From assembly GCA_963169355.1 (NCBI GenBank), contig CAUJCR010000013.1:1-64000 (forward strand): DNA of 64,000 nucleotides. The letters run 5' to 3'. Made by a program: the position numbers and the translations under genes. The notes under the pieces are model-generated. The model saw only the letters and a list, made by a program, of their open reading frames with translations, did no database searches and was not told the DNA's origin. Of the stretch, positions 55,284 to 62,897 are shown in pieces. Source of the stretch: Bacteroidota bacterium. GTDB taxonomy: Bacteria > Bacteroidota > Bacteroidia > B-17B0 > Aurantibacillaceae. The number at the start of each line of letters is the position of its first letter. Positions within the stretch are counted from its first letter, which is position 1.

Positions 55284-55291
55284 TAAATTTG
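55284..55291 (+). promoter_or_regulatory. Candidate -7 promoter element TAAATTTG of the DUF3127 gene
   Basis: Exact TAnnTTTG match 38 bases before the ATG at 55330, in the 106-bp gap after the efflux operon. Confidence 0.45.
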
Positions 55292-55329
55292 TGTTAGCTG
55301 TATTTTGTAATCAATAAAATCAATATATC

Positions 55330-55716
55330 ATGGAAGTAACAGGTCAATTAAAAGCAAAGTTTGACACACAGAAGGTAAGTGAGAAGTTTCAAAAAAGAGA
55401 ATTTGTACTAACTACAGATGCTAGCACGCCGTATCCACAGCATGTTAGTTTTCAAGTTACACAAGACAAGTGTAGTATTTTAGATTCATTTAATCCAGGC
55501 GACGAATTAAAGGTTCAGTTTAATCTTCGTGGGCGTGAGTGGAACGGACCACAAGGAATTAGATATTTTAATACCTTGGAAGCATGGAGAATTGAGAAGT
55601 TAGGTAGTAGTCAGCCAATGGCTAGCCAACCATCTAGCAACGCTTCAATGCCAGAAAATACCGCTGCTCCAGTATTTACAAGCAGCGTATCTGAAAATGA
55701 TGATTTGCCTTTTTAA
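55330..55716 (+). CDS. DUF3127 protein with an SSB-like acidic C-terminal tip
   Basis: A 128-residue cytoplasmic protein. Residues about 1-92 form the DUF3127 domain (EVTGQLKAKFDTQKVSEKFQ, REFVLTTD, FNPGDELKVQFNLRGREWNG, FNTLEAWRIEKL), which looks like a small five-stranded OB-type barrel. A Ser/Pro/Ala/Asn-rich disordered linker (about 95-118) ends in the acidic tip DDLPF, very like the DDDIPF tail of single-stranded DNA-binding protein that docks repair enzymes. A nucleic-acid-binding role is therefore plausible but is inference; DUF3127 has no established function known to me. Own promoter and terminator. Confidence 0.85.
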   Translation: MEVTGQLKAKFDTQKVSEKFQKREFVLTTDASTPYPQHVSFQVTQDKCSILDSFNPGDELKVQFNLRGREWNGPQGIRYFNTLEAWRIEKLGSSQPMASQPSSNASMPENTAAPVFTSSVSENDDLPF

Positions 55717-55739
55717 TTAAAAAGTCTATACACTAATGT

Positions 55740-55785
55740 AAAAAGCACAGGTAATAAAGCAACAGCAAATACCTGTGCTTTTTGT
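55740..55785 (+). terminator. Rho-independent terminator after the DUF3127 gene
   Basis: Stem AAAAAGCACAGGTA with TACCTGTGCTTTTT (14 bp, perfect) around a 16-base loop, ending in Ts. It starts 24 bp after the stop codon. Confidence 0.88.
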
Positions 55786-55806
55786 TTATAATCTATTTAA
55801 CACAGC

Positions 55807-56835
55807 ATGTCAAAACCATCTATACTCTTAATATATACAGGCGGTACCATTGGTATGATGCAAGATGCAAGAACAGGCGAATTAAAGCCATTTAATTTTA
55901 AAGCCTTAACAAGTCAAATACCCGAATTGCAAAAATTTGACATTAAGTTGTCCTCCATATCATTTAAACATCCAATTGATTCTTCGGATATGAACCCAAG
56001 TATTTGGGCTGAATTAGCTCAAATAATCAAAACTAATTATAGCCATTACGATGGATTTGTTATTTTACATGGTTCGGATACCATGTCATTTACGGCTAGT
56101 GCATTAAGTTTTATGCTCGAAAACCTAAGTAAACCAGTTATTTTAACAGGTTCACAATTACCCATTGGTATTATAAGAACAGATGGTAAAGAAAATCTAA
56201 TTACAGCAATTGAAGTAGCCGCTGCTCAACACAAAGGAAAGCCCATTATTAATGAAGTGTGTATTTATTTTGAATATAAATTATACCGAGGGAATAGAAC
56301 ATATAAATATAATTCAGAACACTTTGATGCCTTTAAATCACCCAATTATCCAGCATTGGCAGAGGCAGGTGTAAGTATTCATTATAATTATCAGGCTTTA
56401 TTAAAACCCACCAAGAAACCATTAACAGTGCACACGCAACTAGATAATGATATTGCTGTTCTTAAAATGTTTCCGGGTATAAGTAAGAAGATAACTTTAG
56501 CCATTTTAAATTCGCCAAATATTAAAGCTGTTATTATTGAAACATTTGGCGCTGGTAATACAACTACTCAAGCATGGTTTATTGACGCATTAAAAACAAT
56601 TATTAAAAAAGGAATTATTGTGTATAATGTAACGCAATGTGCTGAAGGAAGAGTCATTCAAGGCATGTATGAAACAAGTAGTGCATTAAAAAAGATTGGT
56701 GTAATTGGCGGTGAAGATATTACATTTGAAAGCGCCATTACTAAGTTAATGTATGTGCTTGGAAAGAAATTACCTTTATCAAAATCTAAACAATTGTTAC
56801 AAAGTAATATAAGAGGAGAAATAACATTACATTAA
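55807..56835 (+). CDS. ansA: Type I (cytoplasmic) L-asparaginase
   Basis: Hydrolyses L-asparagine to aspartate and ammonia. The 342-residue protein has the first catalytic-threonine motif IYTGGTIGM near the N-terminus and the second block VILHGSDTMSFTASALSFML, with VILTGSQLPIG following; these are the active-site T and TD motifs of the asparaginase/glutaminase family. No signal peptide, which fits the type I enzyme. Its stop overlaps the folB start (TAATG), so the two genes are co-translated. Confidence 0.92.
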   Translation: MSKPSILLIYTGGTIGMMQDARTGELKPFNFKALTSQIPELQKFDIKLSSISFKHPIDSSDMNPSIWAELAQIIKTNYSHYDGFVILHGSDTMSFTASALSFMLENLSKPVILTGSQLPIGIIRTDGKENLITAIEVAAAQHKGKPIINEVCIYFEYKLYRGNRTYKYNSEHFDAFKSPNYPALAEAGVSIHYNYQALLKPTKKPLTVHTQLDNDIAVLKMFPGISKKITLAILNSPNIKAVIIETFGAGNTTTQAWFIDALKTIIKKGIIVYNVTQCAEGRVIQGMYETSSALKKIGVIGGEDITFESAITKLMYVLGKKLPLSKSKQLLQSNIRGEITLH

Positions 56836-57188
56836 TGAAACATCAAATTAATATAGAAGGCATTAGATTATATGCTTATCATGGGTGTCTTCCAGAAGAA
56901 ACAAAAGTAGGAGCAGAGTACATTGTAGATGTATATATGGTGTGTGATTTTAAGGAAGCTGCTTTTAAAGACGATCTTAATTTAACTATTGATTACTGTG
57001 CCGTGTTTGAAATTTGTAAAACCGAAATGGCTGTTCCATCTAAGCTAATAGAACATGTTTGTAAACGTATTTATGATAAAATTGTCGCTCAATTTCCTCA
57101 GTTAATTGAAACTAAAGTTAAGGTAACTAAATTGTTGCCTCCTATGAATGGACCAGTTGATAAGGTTTCTGTGAGTATTGAAGATTGA
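56835..57188 (+). CDS. folB: Dihydroneopterin aldolase
   Basis: Converts 7,8-dihydroneopterin to 6-hydroxymethyl-dihydropterin and glycolaldehyde in folate synthesis. The 117-residue protein has normal family length, with the active-site opening INIEGIRLYAYHGCLPEE, the TIDYCAVFEI strand and the lysine-bearing VKVTKLLPPM segment. It overlaps ansA by one base and is convergent with the DUF4159 gene, which begins on the next base. Confidence 0.92.
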   Translation: MKHQINIEGIRLYAYHGCLPEETKVGAEYIVDVYMVCDFKEAAFKDDLNLTIDYCAVFEICKTEMAVPSKLIEHVCKRIYDKIVAQFPQLIETKVKVTKLLPPMNGPVDKVSVSIED

Positions 57189-57845
57189 TTACTTCCCTAA
57201 TAAAGCAAAGCTAATAATATTAGCACCCATTTTTAAGGCTTTCTCTCTAGCTTCTGGACTGTCTTTATGAACATCAGGACTTTCCCAGCCATCGCCTAAA
57301 TCACATTCGTAGTCATAAAAACAAACGAGTCGTCCTTTGTAAATGAGCCCAAAGCCTTGGGGCGCTTTGTTGTCATGTTCGTGTATTTTAGGTAAGCCCT
57401 TATCAAAGTTATATCGTTGATGATAGATAGGATGATTAAAAGGTAATTCAACTAAATCTAGTTCTGGAAAAACTTTTTTAAGTTCAGTTCTAATAAATTT
57501 ATCCATTCCGTAATTATCCGATATATGTAAAAAGCCGCCAGCTATTAAGTATTTCCTCAAATTCTCAGCTTCTGCATTGCTAAAAATCACATTGCCATGC
57601 CCAGTCATGTGTACCAATGGATAATTAAATATCTCAATACTTCCAACATCTACAATAGCTTGTTCGGGATTAATGTTTGTTTTTAAATTGGTATTGCAAA
57701 ATTTAATAAGATTGGGTAATGAAGTCTCTAAATTGGAATACCAATCGCCACCACCGCTATATTTTAATAATCCTATTTGAAAGGATTGGGCAAGAACATT
57801 AAAGTTGATGAAACACAATAACAAAATTTTAACTAATAACTTCAT
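57189..57845 (-). CDS. DUF4159 domain-containing exported protein
   Basis: A 218-residue protein with a signal peptide (about 1-19, ending NVLAQ) and a DUF4159 domain covering the rest: KYSGGGDWYSNLETSLPNLI, PLVHMTGHGNVIFSNAEAE, LRKYLIAGGFLHISDNYG and YDYECDLGDGWESPDVHKD. The fold resembles class I glutamine-amidotransferase-like domains, but no activity is established. It starts 4 bp inside the end of the broken PD40 gene, so the two are translationally coupled, and loss of the upstream reading frame may affect its expression. Confidence 0.87.
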   Translation of the reverse strand: MKLLVKILLLCFINFNVLAQSFQIGLLKYSGGGDWYSNLETSLPNLIKFCNTNLKTNINPEQAIVDVGSIEIFNYPLVHMTGHGNVIFSNAEAENLRKYLIAGGFLHISDNYGMDKFIRTELKKVFPELDLVELPFNHPIYHQRYNFDKGLPKIHEHDNKAPQGFGLIYKGRLVCFYDYECDLGDGWESPDVHKDSPEAREKALKMGANIISFALLGK

Positions 57846-59386
57846 TGCTTGTTGAGTATATAATTTTTCTTCTCTTCTGATATTGGTAAGCCTAAATCAG
57901 AAACTACGAGTTTATCTGTGAAGTCGGCATAACCATCTGATGAAACGGTAATGTCGTAACTACCAGCTGGAAGTGCCATTACAAATTTTCCGTTTTTAGG
58001 ATTAGGAGCAAAACTAAATTCTTCATTAGTAGTTGTATTAATTGCCAAAATATTGGCAATGTATTCTGTGGGTTGATTTAAAGAATCGCCTAGTGAAATA
58101 TTACCCAAGTATAACGTAAGTTTCTGATCAACATCATTAAACCTTACTCGGTAAATATCTAAATCGCCTTGTCCACCTGGACGTAAAGCACTAATGTATG
58201 CAGCACGGTTGTCAGCAGTTAAGCTAATACTTCTATCGTCATCTGTGGTATTAAGCGGATAACCTAAATTCTCTGCTTTAGTCCATGTATTTTCTTCGGG
58301 ATTCCATACTGATTAAAACAAATCAAAGCCTCCCATTGAATTATGTCCTTCTGACGAGAAATAGAGCGTAACACCGTCGGGCGATAAGTGTGGAAAATCT
58401 TCGTGGTATTCGGTATTTATTTCTGGACCTAGTAAAAAAGGCATTCCCCATTTGCCATTAGGTAATTTACGACACATGTAAATGTCAGTTTGTTCGCCAC
58501 GTTTATCGGCTCTTACAAAAAACAAGGTGTTACCATCTGCACTAATTGATGCCGAATGTTCAATTTTTGAGTTGATATGCTCTGGTAAAGGCGTGTATTT
58601 TACCCAAGCTCCATTTTTCTTAGTAGTTGTATAGATATCGCCATATTTATCAATGTGATCAATGTAAATCATCATTTCAGAACCATCGGGTTTTAAACCT
58701 ACCACTTGCTCATCGAGCGATGAGTTTATTTTTGTGCCTATATTTTCGGCTGGTAGCCATTTCCCATTTTCTAAATTGGATATGTAAACATCTGAGGCGT
58801 AATAGCCATCAACTTCTAAACGAGAAGATGTTTTTCCTTTTCGTCTGGTGGTAAACGCTAAGAAATTTTCATTGTCTGTTATCCAAGGGTAATAATCGGC
58901 AAACTCGGAGTTAATTTCTTTTCCAAGATTAGTAAATGAAACATTAACTGGATTTAGCATTAATTTCTTAGCGTTACGACACATTTCAATTTCTCGCTCT
59001 ACTTCTTTTTTCTTTTTAGGTTCTTGTTCAAGATATTTTTCAAAAGAAGTTATCGCATCATCGAGTTTAGAGGCTAGGCGATATGCCTTTCCTAAGTTTA
59101 ACCATACGATAGATTCTACTTTAGGTTCTTTAGTACAAAACTCAAGATATTTAATGGCTTCGGTTTTATTAATATTAGTATTCAAATAACACTCGGCAAT
59201 TTTAAATTGTATCGATGCATTTTTCTTATCTTTTTTCAGTAACTCCTTGTAAATAGGAAGCGCCATTAAATAATTTTTGTGCTTATAATGTTCATCAGCA
59301 TCTGCAATGTCATATCTTTTACTCGATTGAGCATACGCATTAAGAGTAGATAAGACAATTGTAATAATTATAATGATTAGGCGCAT
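57842..59386 (-). pseudogene. TPR-PD40 (WD40-like) envelope protein gene interrupted by one in-frame TAA
   Basis: A continuous minus-strand frame of 515 codons reads as one protein except for a TAA at 58313-58315 (codon 358). Before it: signal peptide (ending NAYAQ), TPRs (about 20-135) and PD40 propeller units (SSEGHNSMGGFDLF). Directly after it, in the same frame, the propeller continues (SVWNPEENTWTKAENLGYPL; SLTADNRAAYISALRPGGQG), then a carboxypeptidase-regulatory-like domain (about 425-500). Relatives have Lys or Gln-type codons at this place, so a single base change is the simplest explanation; sequencing error or readthrough remain possible. The OmpA domain common in relatives is absent from the end. 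Upstream part 58313-59386; downstream part 57842-58312. Confidence 0.8.
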
Positions 59387-59450
59387 AATCAGGCTACAAG
59401 TTAAATAAAAAAAATAAGATTTCCGATTTTAAAGTAATAATCCTTAAGAA

Positions 59451-60287
59451 TTATTTATTTTCTTTATTAGAAAGTTTAAATAAGAGTTCTTTCTCCGATT
59501 TTGATAAATTATCATAGCCATGTTTGGATATTTTATCTAATAACTCATCAATCATTCTTTGATTTTCGGTGGCTGAATTAGTTTGCATATAATTAGCTTG
59601 TTTGTGTACCACTTTTAAAGGGCTTTTCTTTTGGGCTTTAGAATAAAATGCCCAATCGGAAATATCTTTACCTTTCTTGAGTAGATAGCCGAATAATAAC
59701 CCAAAGGCAGCACCTCCGAAATGAGAAATCTTACCGCCGGTATTTACATTAAAGTCTATAATACTAGTAATGGCAAATACTAATAAAGCATAGTATTTAT
59801 ATTTCATTTCAATAATCCCAAATAAGTTAATGGGTAAATTAGGCAAATAAGTAGCCATACTACATACTATGCCAATGACGGCTGCCGATGCGCCAAGCAA
59901 AATTGAATTTTGAAATGTGATGGGGCTAACCAAAGAAAATATAAGTAAAATGAGTGCGCCAAATAAACCACTAACAATATACGCAAACCAAAGTTTTTTC
60001 TCGGATAGAAAATTAAGAAAAGTAATAGCCGAAAAATATAAGAGTAGCATGTTGTAAAAAATATGTCCTAAACTTTGGTGTGAGAACATATAAGTTATAA
60101 TAGTCCAAGGCTTAAAAATAAAGTTAGATAAGTTAAGTGGCAGAGCAAGGTTATTAATAATAACCTCTGTTTTAAAAATACTAGTACTAATATTTATAAG
60201 AAAAAATAAAACAAAATTTACAGCAAAAATGATGGTTAATTTGCTATGCCGCTGTAACTCGGATTTAACACCTTGAATAATAGACAT
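59451..60287 (-). CDS. Rhomboid-family intramembrane serine protease (second of a tandem pair)
   Basis: A 278-residue membrane protein with about six helices. The catalytic dyad is present: Ser134 in LLGASAAVIG and His189 in ISHFGGAAFG, plus the helix 2 SHQSLGHIFYNMLLLY segment that forms the oxyanion side. A cytoplasmic tail (about 215-278), rich in Gln, Lys and Glu, follows the last helix. The central residue pattern is GASAA rather than the usual GASGA. It starts 3 bp after the stop of the other rhomboid gene, in the mutL operon. Substrates unknown. Confidence 0.9.
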   Translation of the reverse strand: MSIIQGVKSELQRHSKLTIIFAVNFVLFFLINISTSIFKTEVIINNLALPLNLSNFIFKPWTIITYMFSHQSLGHIFYNMLLLYFSAITFLNFLSEKKLWFAYIVSGLFGALILLIFSLVSPITFQNSILLGASAAVIGIVCSMATYLPNLPINLFGIIEMKYKYYALLVFAITSIIDFNVNTGGKISHFGGAAFGLLFGYLLKKGKDISDWAFYSKAQKKSPLKVVHKQANYMQTNSATENQRMIDELLDKISKHGYDNLSKSEKELLFKLSNKENK

Positions 60288-60290
60288 GTC

Positions 60291-60911
60291 CTAATAAAAG
60301 AAATTTTTATTTTTTCTCCAAATCATCATAATGATTAAACCCACAATTAGACCGCCAAGATGGGCAAAATGCGCAACATTATCCATTGAGAAGAACCCAT
60401 TATACAATTCGTATAAGGCATAAAACGTTACTAGGTATTTTGCTTTTACAGGAATAATAAAATATAATTGAAGTTCAGTATTTGGAAACATGATAGCGAA
60501 AGCAACTAATAAGCCAAATACTGCACCCGATGCGCCTAATAAAATAGTAAATTCATTATTAAAACTACTAATGGCTAGTTGAAGTGCAGCAGCTCCTAAA
60601 CCGCATAATAAATAAAAATTTAAGAAGCGTTTAGAACCCCAAATATTTTCGAGGATAGAACCAAACATGTAAACTGCTAACATATTAAATAAAATATGCA
60701 TAAAATCGGCATGCATAAACATGTAAGAAATAAATTGATGTGGCTTAAAATAATCTGAACCAATAGGGTACAAGTCTAAAAATGCATCTAAGTTAATTTT
60801 ATCGGCTAAAAATATTTTTGATACAAATAATAGAATATTAATAATTAAAATATTTTTAACTACAATGGGTAGTTCCTGAAACTGCCTTGGTCTAAATTCT
60901 TGATAACTCAT
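60291..60911 (-). CDS. Rhomboid-family intramembrane serine protease (first of a tandem pair)
   Basis: A 206-residue protein of minimal rhomboid length, six helices. Catalytic Ser128 in LLGASGAVFG and His184 in AHFAHLGGLIVG, with HADFMHILFNMLAVYMFG in helix 2, indicate an active protease that cuts transmembrane segments. Its start lies 8 bp after mutL; the second rhomboid follows 3 bp later. The two paralogues differ clearly in sequence, so this is an old duplication or independent acquisition. Confidence 0.92.
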   Translation of the reverse strand: MSYQEFRPRQFQELPIVVKNILIINILLFVSKIFLADKINLDAFLDLYPIGSDYFKPHQFISYMFMHADFMHILFNMLAVYMFGSILENIWGSKRFLNFYLLCGLGAAALQLAISSFNNEFTILLGASGAVFGLLVAFAIMFPNTELQLYFIIPVKAKYLVTFYALYELYNGFFSMDNVAHFAHLGGLIVGLIIMMIWRKNKNFFY

Positions 60912-60919
60912 CTTTACTT

Positions 60920-62764
60920 TTATCTTTTAAATAAACTATCTATTTGTTGTTTATCAATCTCTACTAATATGAGTTTGCCATCTGGGGTGTACATGGGGTT
61001 TTCGCACATAAATAAATGTTCAATAATTAATCCAATCTCTTCGCTCTCAAGCGATTTGCCATATTTTATACTAGCGCTTTTTGCCATGCTTCGGCATAGA
61101 TTTTCAAATACATCAATTTTGGTATCAAAAGTATTTAATTTGTAGCTTTCTAAGATACTCTCAATCATTTCTTGTGTGTTAAATTCTCCTAATTCAGCAG
61201 GAGTTCCTCGAACCACAATGGCATTTTTTCCAAATACTTCTATCTCAAAACCTAATTGCTTAAAGTGAGGAAACAAAGTACTAATAAGTGCAAAGTCATT
61301 TCCGCTGAGTTCAAATGTTACTGGAAAAAGTAATTGTTGAGTAGGACTAATAATAGATTTATCTTTATTAGTTATATAATGTTCATATAAAATACGTTCA
61401 TGGGCTCTTTGTTGGTCAATTAGAATAAGTCCGTTTTCTTGATAAGTTGAGATGTATTTATGATATAATTGGAAACCTTGTGTGTTAATGACTTGATGTG
61501 CCATTTTCGTTTGTTCAGCTGCTTGTTCAACTTTGTAATTATCAACTTCAGCCTTAAAATCGCTTTGGTTGTAATTTTGGTATAACGACTCCCAGTTTTC
61601 TTGATTATTCTTTTGACGAGTATTTGTAGCACCAGAGTTAAACGTAGTACTTGACGTTTGTTGCGTATGAAATGGGTTGTAGTCTTTGTTGTAATTTATA
61701 GTTGGTGGAGTTACTTGTTTGGTGTAATCAATCTCAAAACTCATTTCGCTATTAAAATCAAGGCTAGGGGAGAGGTTGGCTTTTCCAAGAGCTCGTTTAA
61801 CGGCGCTATGCAATAGTGCATAAATGGTTTTTTCGTCTTGAAACTTAATTTCCGTTTTAGTAGGGTGAATATTAATATCAATAGTTGAAGGATTAACCTC
61901 TAAAAACAGATAATAGGCAGGATGATTTTCTGGTGCCATTAATTCTCTGTATGCTTCTGCAACGGCATGATGCAAATATGCACTTTTGATATATCGGTTA
62001 TTTACAAAGAAATATTGATCGCCACGACGTTTTTTGGCAAATTCGGGTTTCCCTACATAACCAGAAAATTTTACAACATCTGTATTTTCATTTATTTGCA
62101 CTAATTTACTTTGTAATGATTTACTAAATAAACCACAAATGCGTTCCATCAGGTTAGAAGGTGGTAAATTAAAAATCTCATTACCATTGCTAAATAATTG
62201 AAAATGAATATTAGAATGTGCTAAACTCACCCTTTCAAATTCGTCAATAATATGTTTTAATTCAATGGAATCATCTTTTAAGAATTGTCGTCGGGCAGGT
62301 ATGTTAAAAAATAAGTTTTTGACGCTAAAAGTAGAGCCAGTTTGTGTTTGACACTCTTCTTGCTTGATAAATTTACCACCCTCTATTTCAATTAGTTGCC
62401 CAACAATATCCGATTCACGTTTGGTTTTTAATTCAACCTGAGCCACCGCTGCAATACTTGCCAAAGCTTCGCCCCTAAATCCTTTGGTGTGTAAATCAAA
62501 TAAATCTTCTGCTTTTTTTATTTTAGATGTAGCGTGTCTTTCAAAAGCCATTCTTGCATCTACTGGACTCATTCCCAGTCCGTTATCTTTTATTTGAATA
62601 AGCGTTTTTCCTGCATCTTTTACAATAAGAACAATAAAAGTAGCTTTTGCATCAATCGCATTTTCAAGTAATTCTTTTACCACAGAGGCTGGGCGCTGAA
62701 CTACCTCTCCAGCAGCTATTTGATTAGCCACATTTTCTGGTAAAAGCGTTATAACATTTTGCAT
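60920..62764 (-). CDS. mutL: DNA mismatch repair protein MutL
   Basis: Couples MutS mismatch recognition to strand removal. The 614-residue protein has an N-terminal GHKL ATPase (about 1-330) with NQIAAGEVVQRPASVVKELL, the ENAIDA motif, IKDNGLGMSP and TKGFRGEALASIAAV, then a low-complexity linker (about 340-420) and a C-terminal dimerisation/endonuclease domain. The endonuclease metal motif, usually DQHA(x)2E(x)4E, reads DQQRAHERILYE here (D450, Q452 in the histidine position), so nuclease activity may be altered. First gene of the mutL-rhomboid-rhomboid unit. Confidence 0.95.
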   Translation of the reverse strand: MQNVITLLPENVANQIAAGEVVQRPASVVKELLENAIDAKATFIVLIVKDAGKTLIQIKDNGLGMSPVDARMAFERHATSKIKKAEDLFDLHTKGFRGEALASIAAVAQVELKTKRESDIVGQLIEIEGGKFIKQEECQTQTGSTFSVKNLFFNIPARRQFLKDDSIELKHIIDEFERVSLAHSNIHFQLFSNGNEIFNLPPSNLMERICGLFSKSLQSKLVQINENTDVVKFSGYVGKPEFAKKRRGDQYFFVNNRYIKSAYLHHAVAEAYRELMAPENHPAYYLFLEVNPSTIDINIHPTKTEIKFQDEKTIYALLHSAVKRALGKANLSPSLDFNSEMSFEIDYTKQVTPPTINYNKDYNPFHTQQTSSTTFNSGATNTRQKNNQENWESLYQNYNQSDFKAEVDNYKVEQAAEQTKMAHQVINTQGFQLYHKYISTYQENGLILIDQQRAHERILYEHYITNKDKSIISPTQQLLFPVTFELSGNDFALISTLFPHFKQLGFEIEVFGKNAIVVRGTPAELGEFNTQEMIESILESYKLNTFDTKIDVFENLCRSMAKSASIKYGKSLESEEIGLIIEHLFMCENPMYTPDGKLILVEIDKQQIDSLFKR

Positions 62765-62769
62765 AGTTG

Positions 62770-62777
62770 CAAAGGTA
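62770..62777 (-). promoter_or_regulatory. Candidate -7 promoter element TACCTTTG of mutL
   Basis: Exact TAnnTTTG match on the minus strand ending 5 bases before the mutL ATG, so transcription should begin at or next to the start codon (a leaderless mRNA). Confidence 0.5.
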
Positions 62778-62820
62778 ATTTTTTATAGGAGTTAGCTATG
62801 ATTTTACTGTATTTTGTCAA

Positions 62821-62828
62821 TAAATTTG
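62821..62828 (+). promoter_or_regulatory. Candidate -7 promoter element TAAATTTG of the H1-tail/START gene
   Basis: Exact TAnnTTTG match 69 bases before the ATG at 62898. It is divergent from, and 43 bp away from, the mutL element. Confidence 0.45.
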
Positions 62829-62897
62829 AAAAATATTGGCTTTAATTTTTGAATTATATATTTTTTTATATACTTTTCCAAAAAAAATAAATAGGTT

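Noticed and set aside
57842..59386. A frameshift, or two separate genes, in the PD40 region
   Set aside because: Both parts are in the same frame and the sequence continues directly after the TAA, so a single nonsense codon explains the break.
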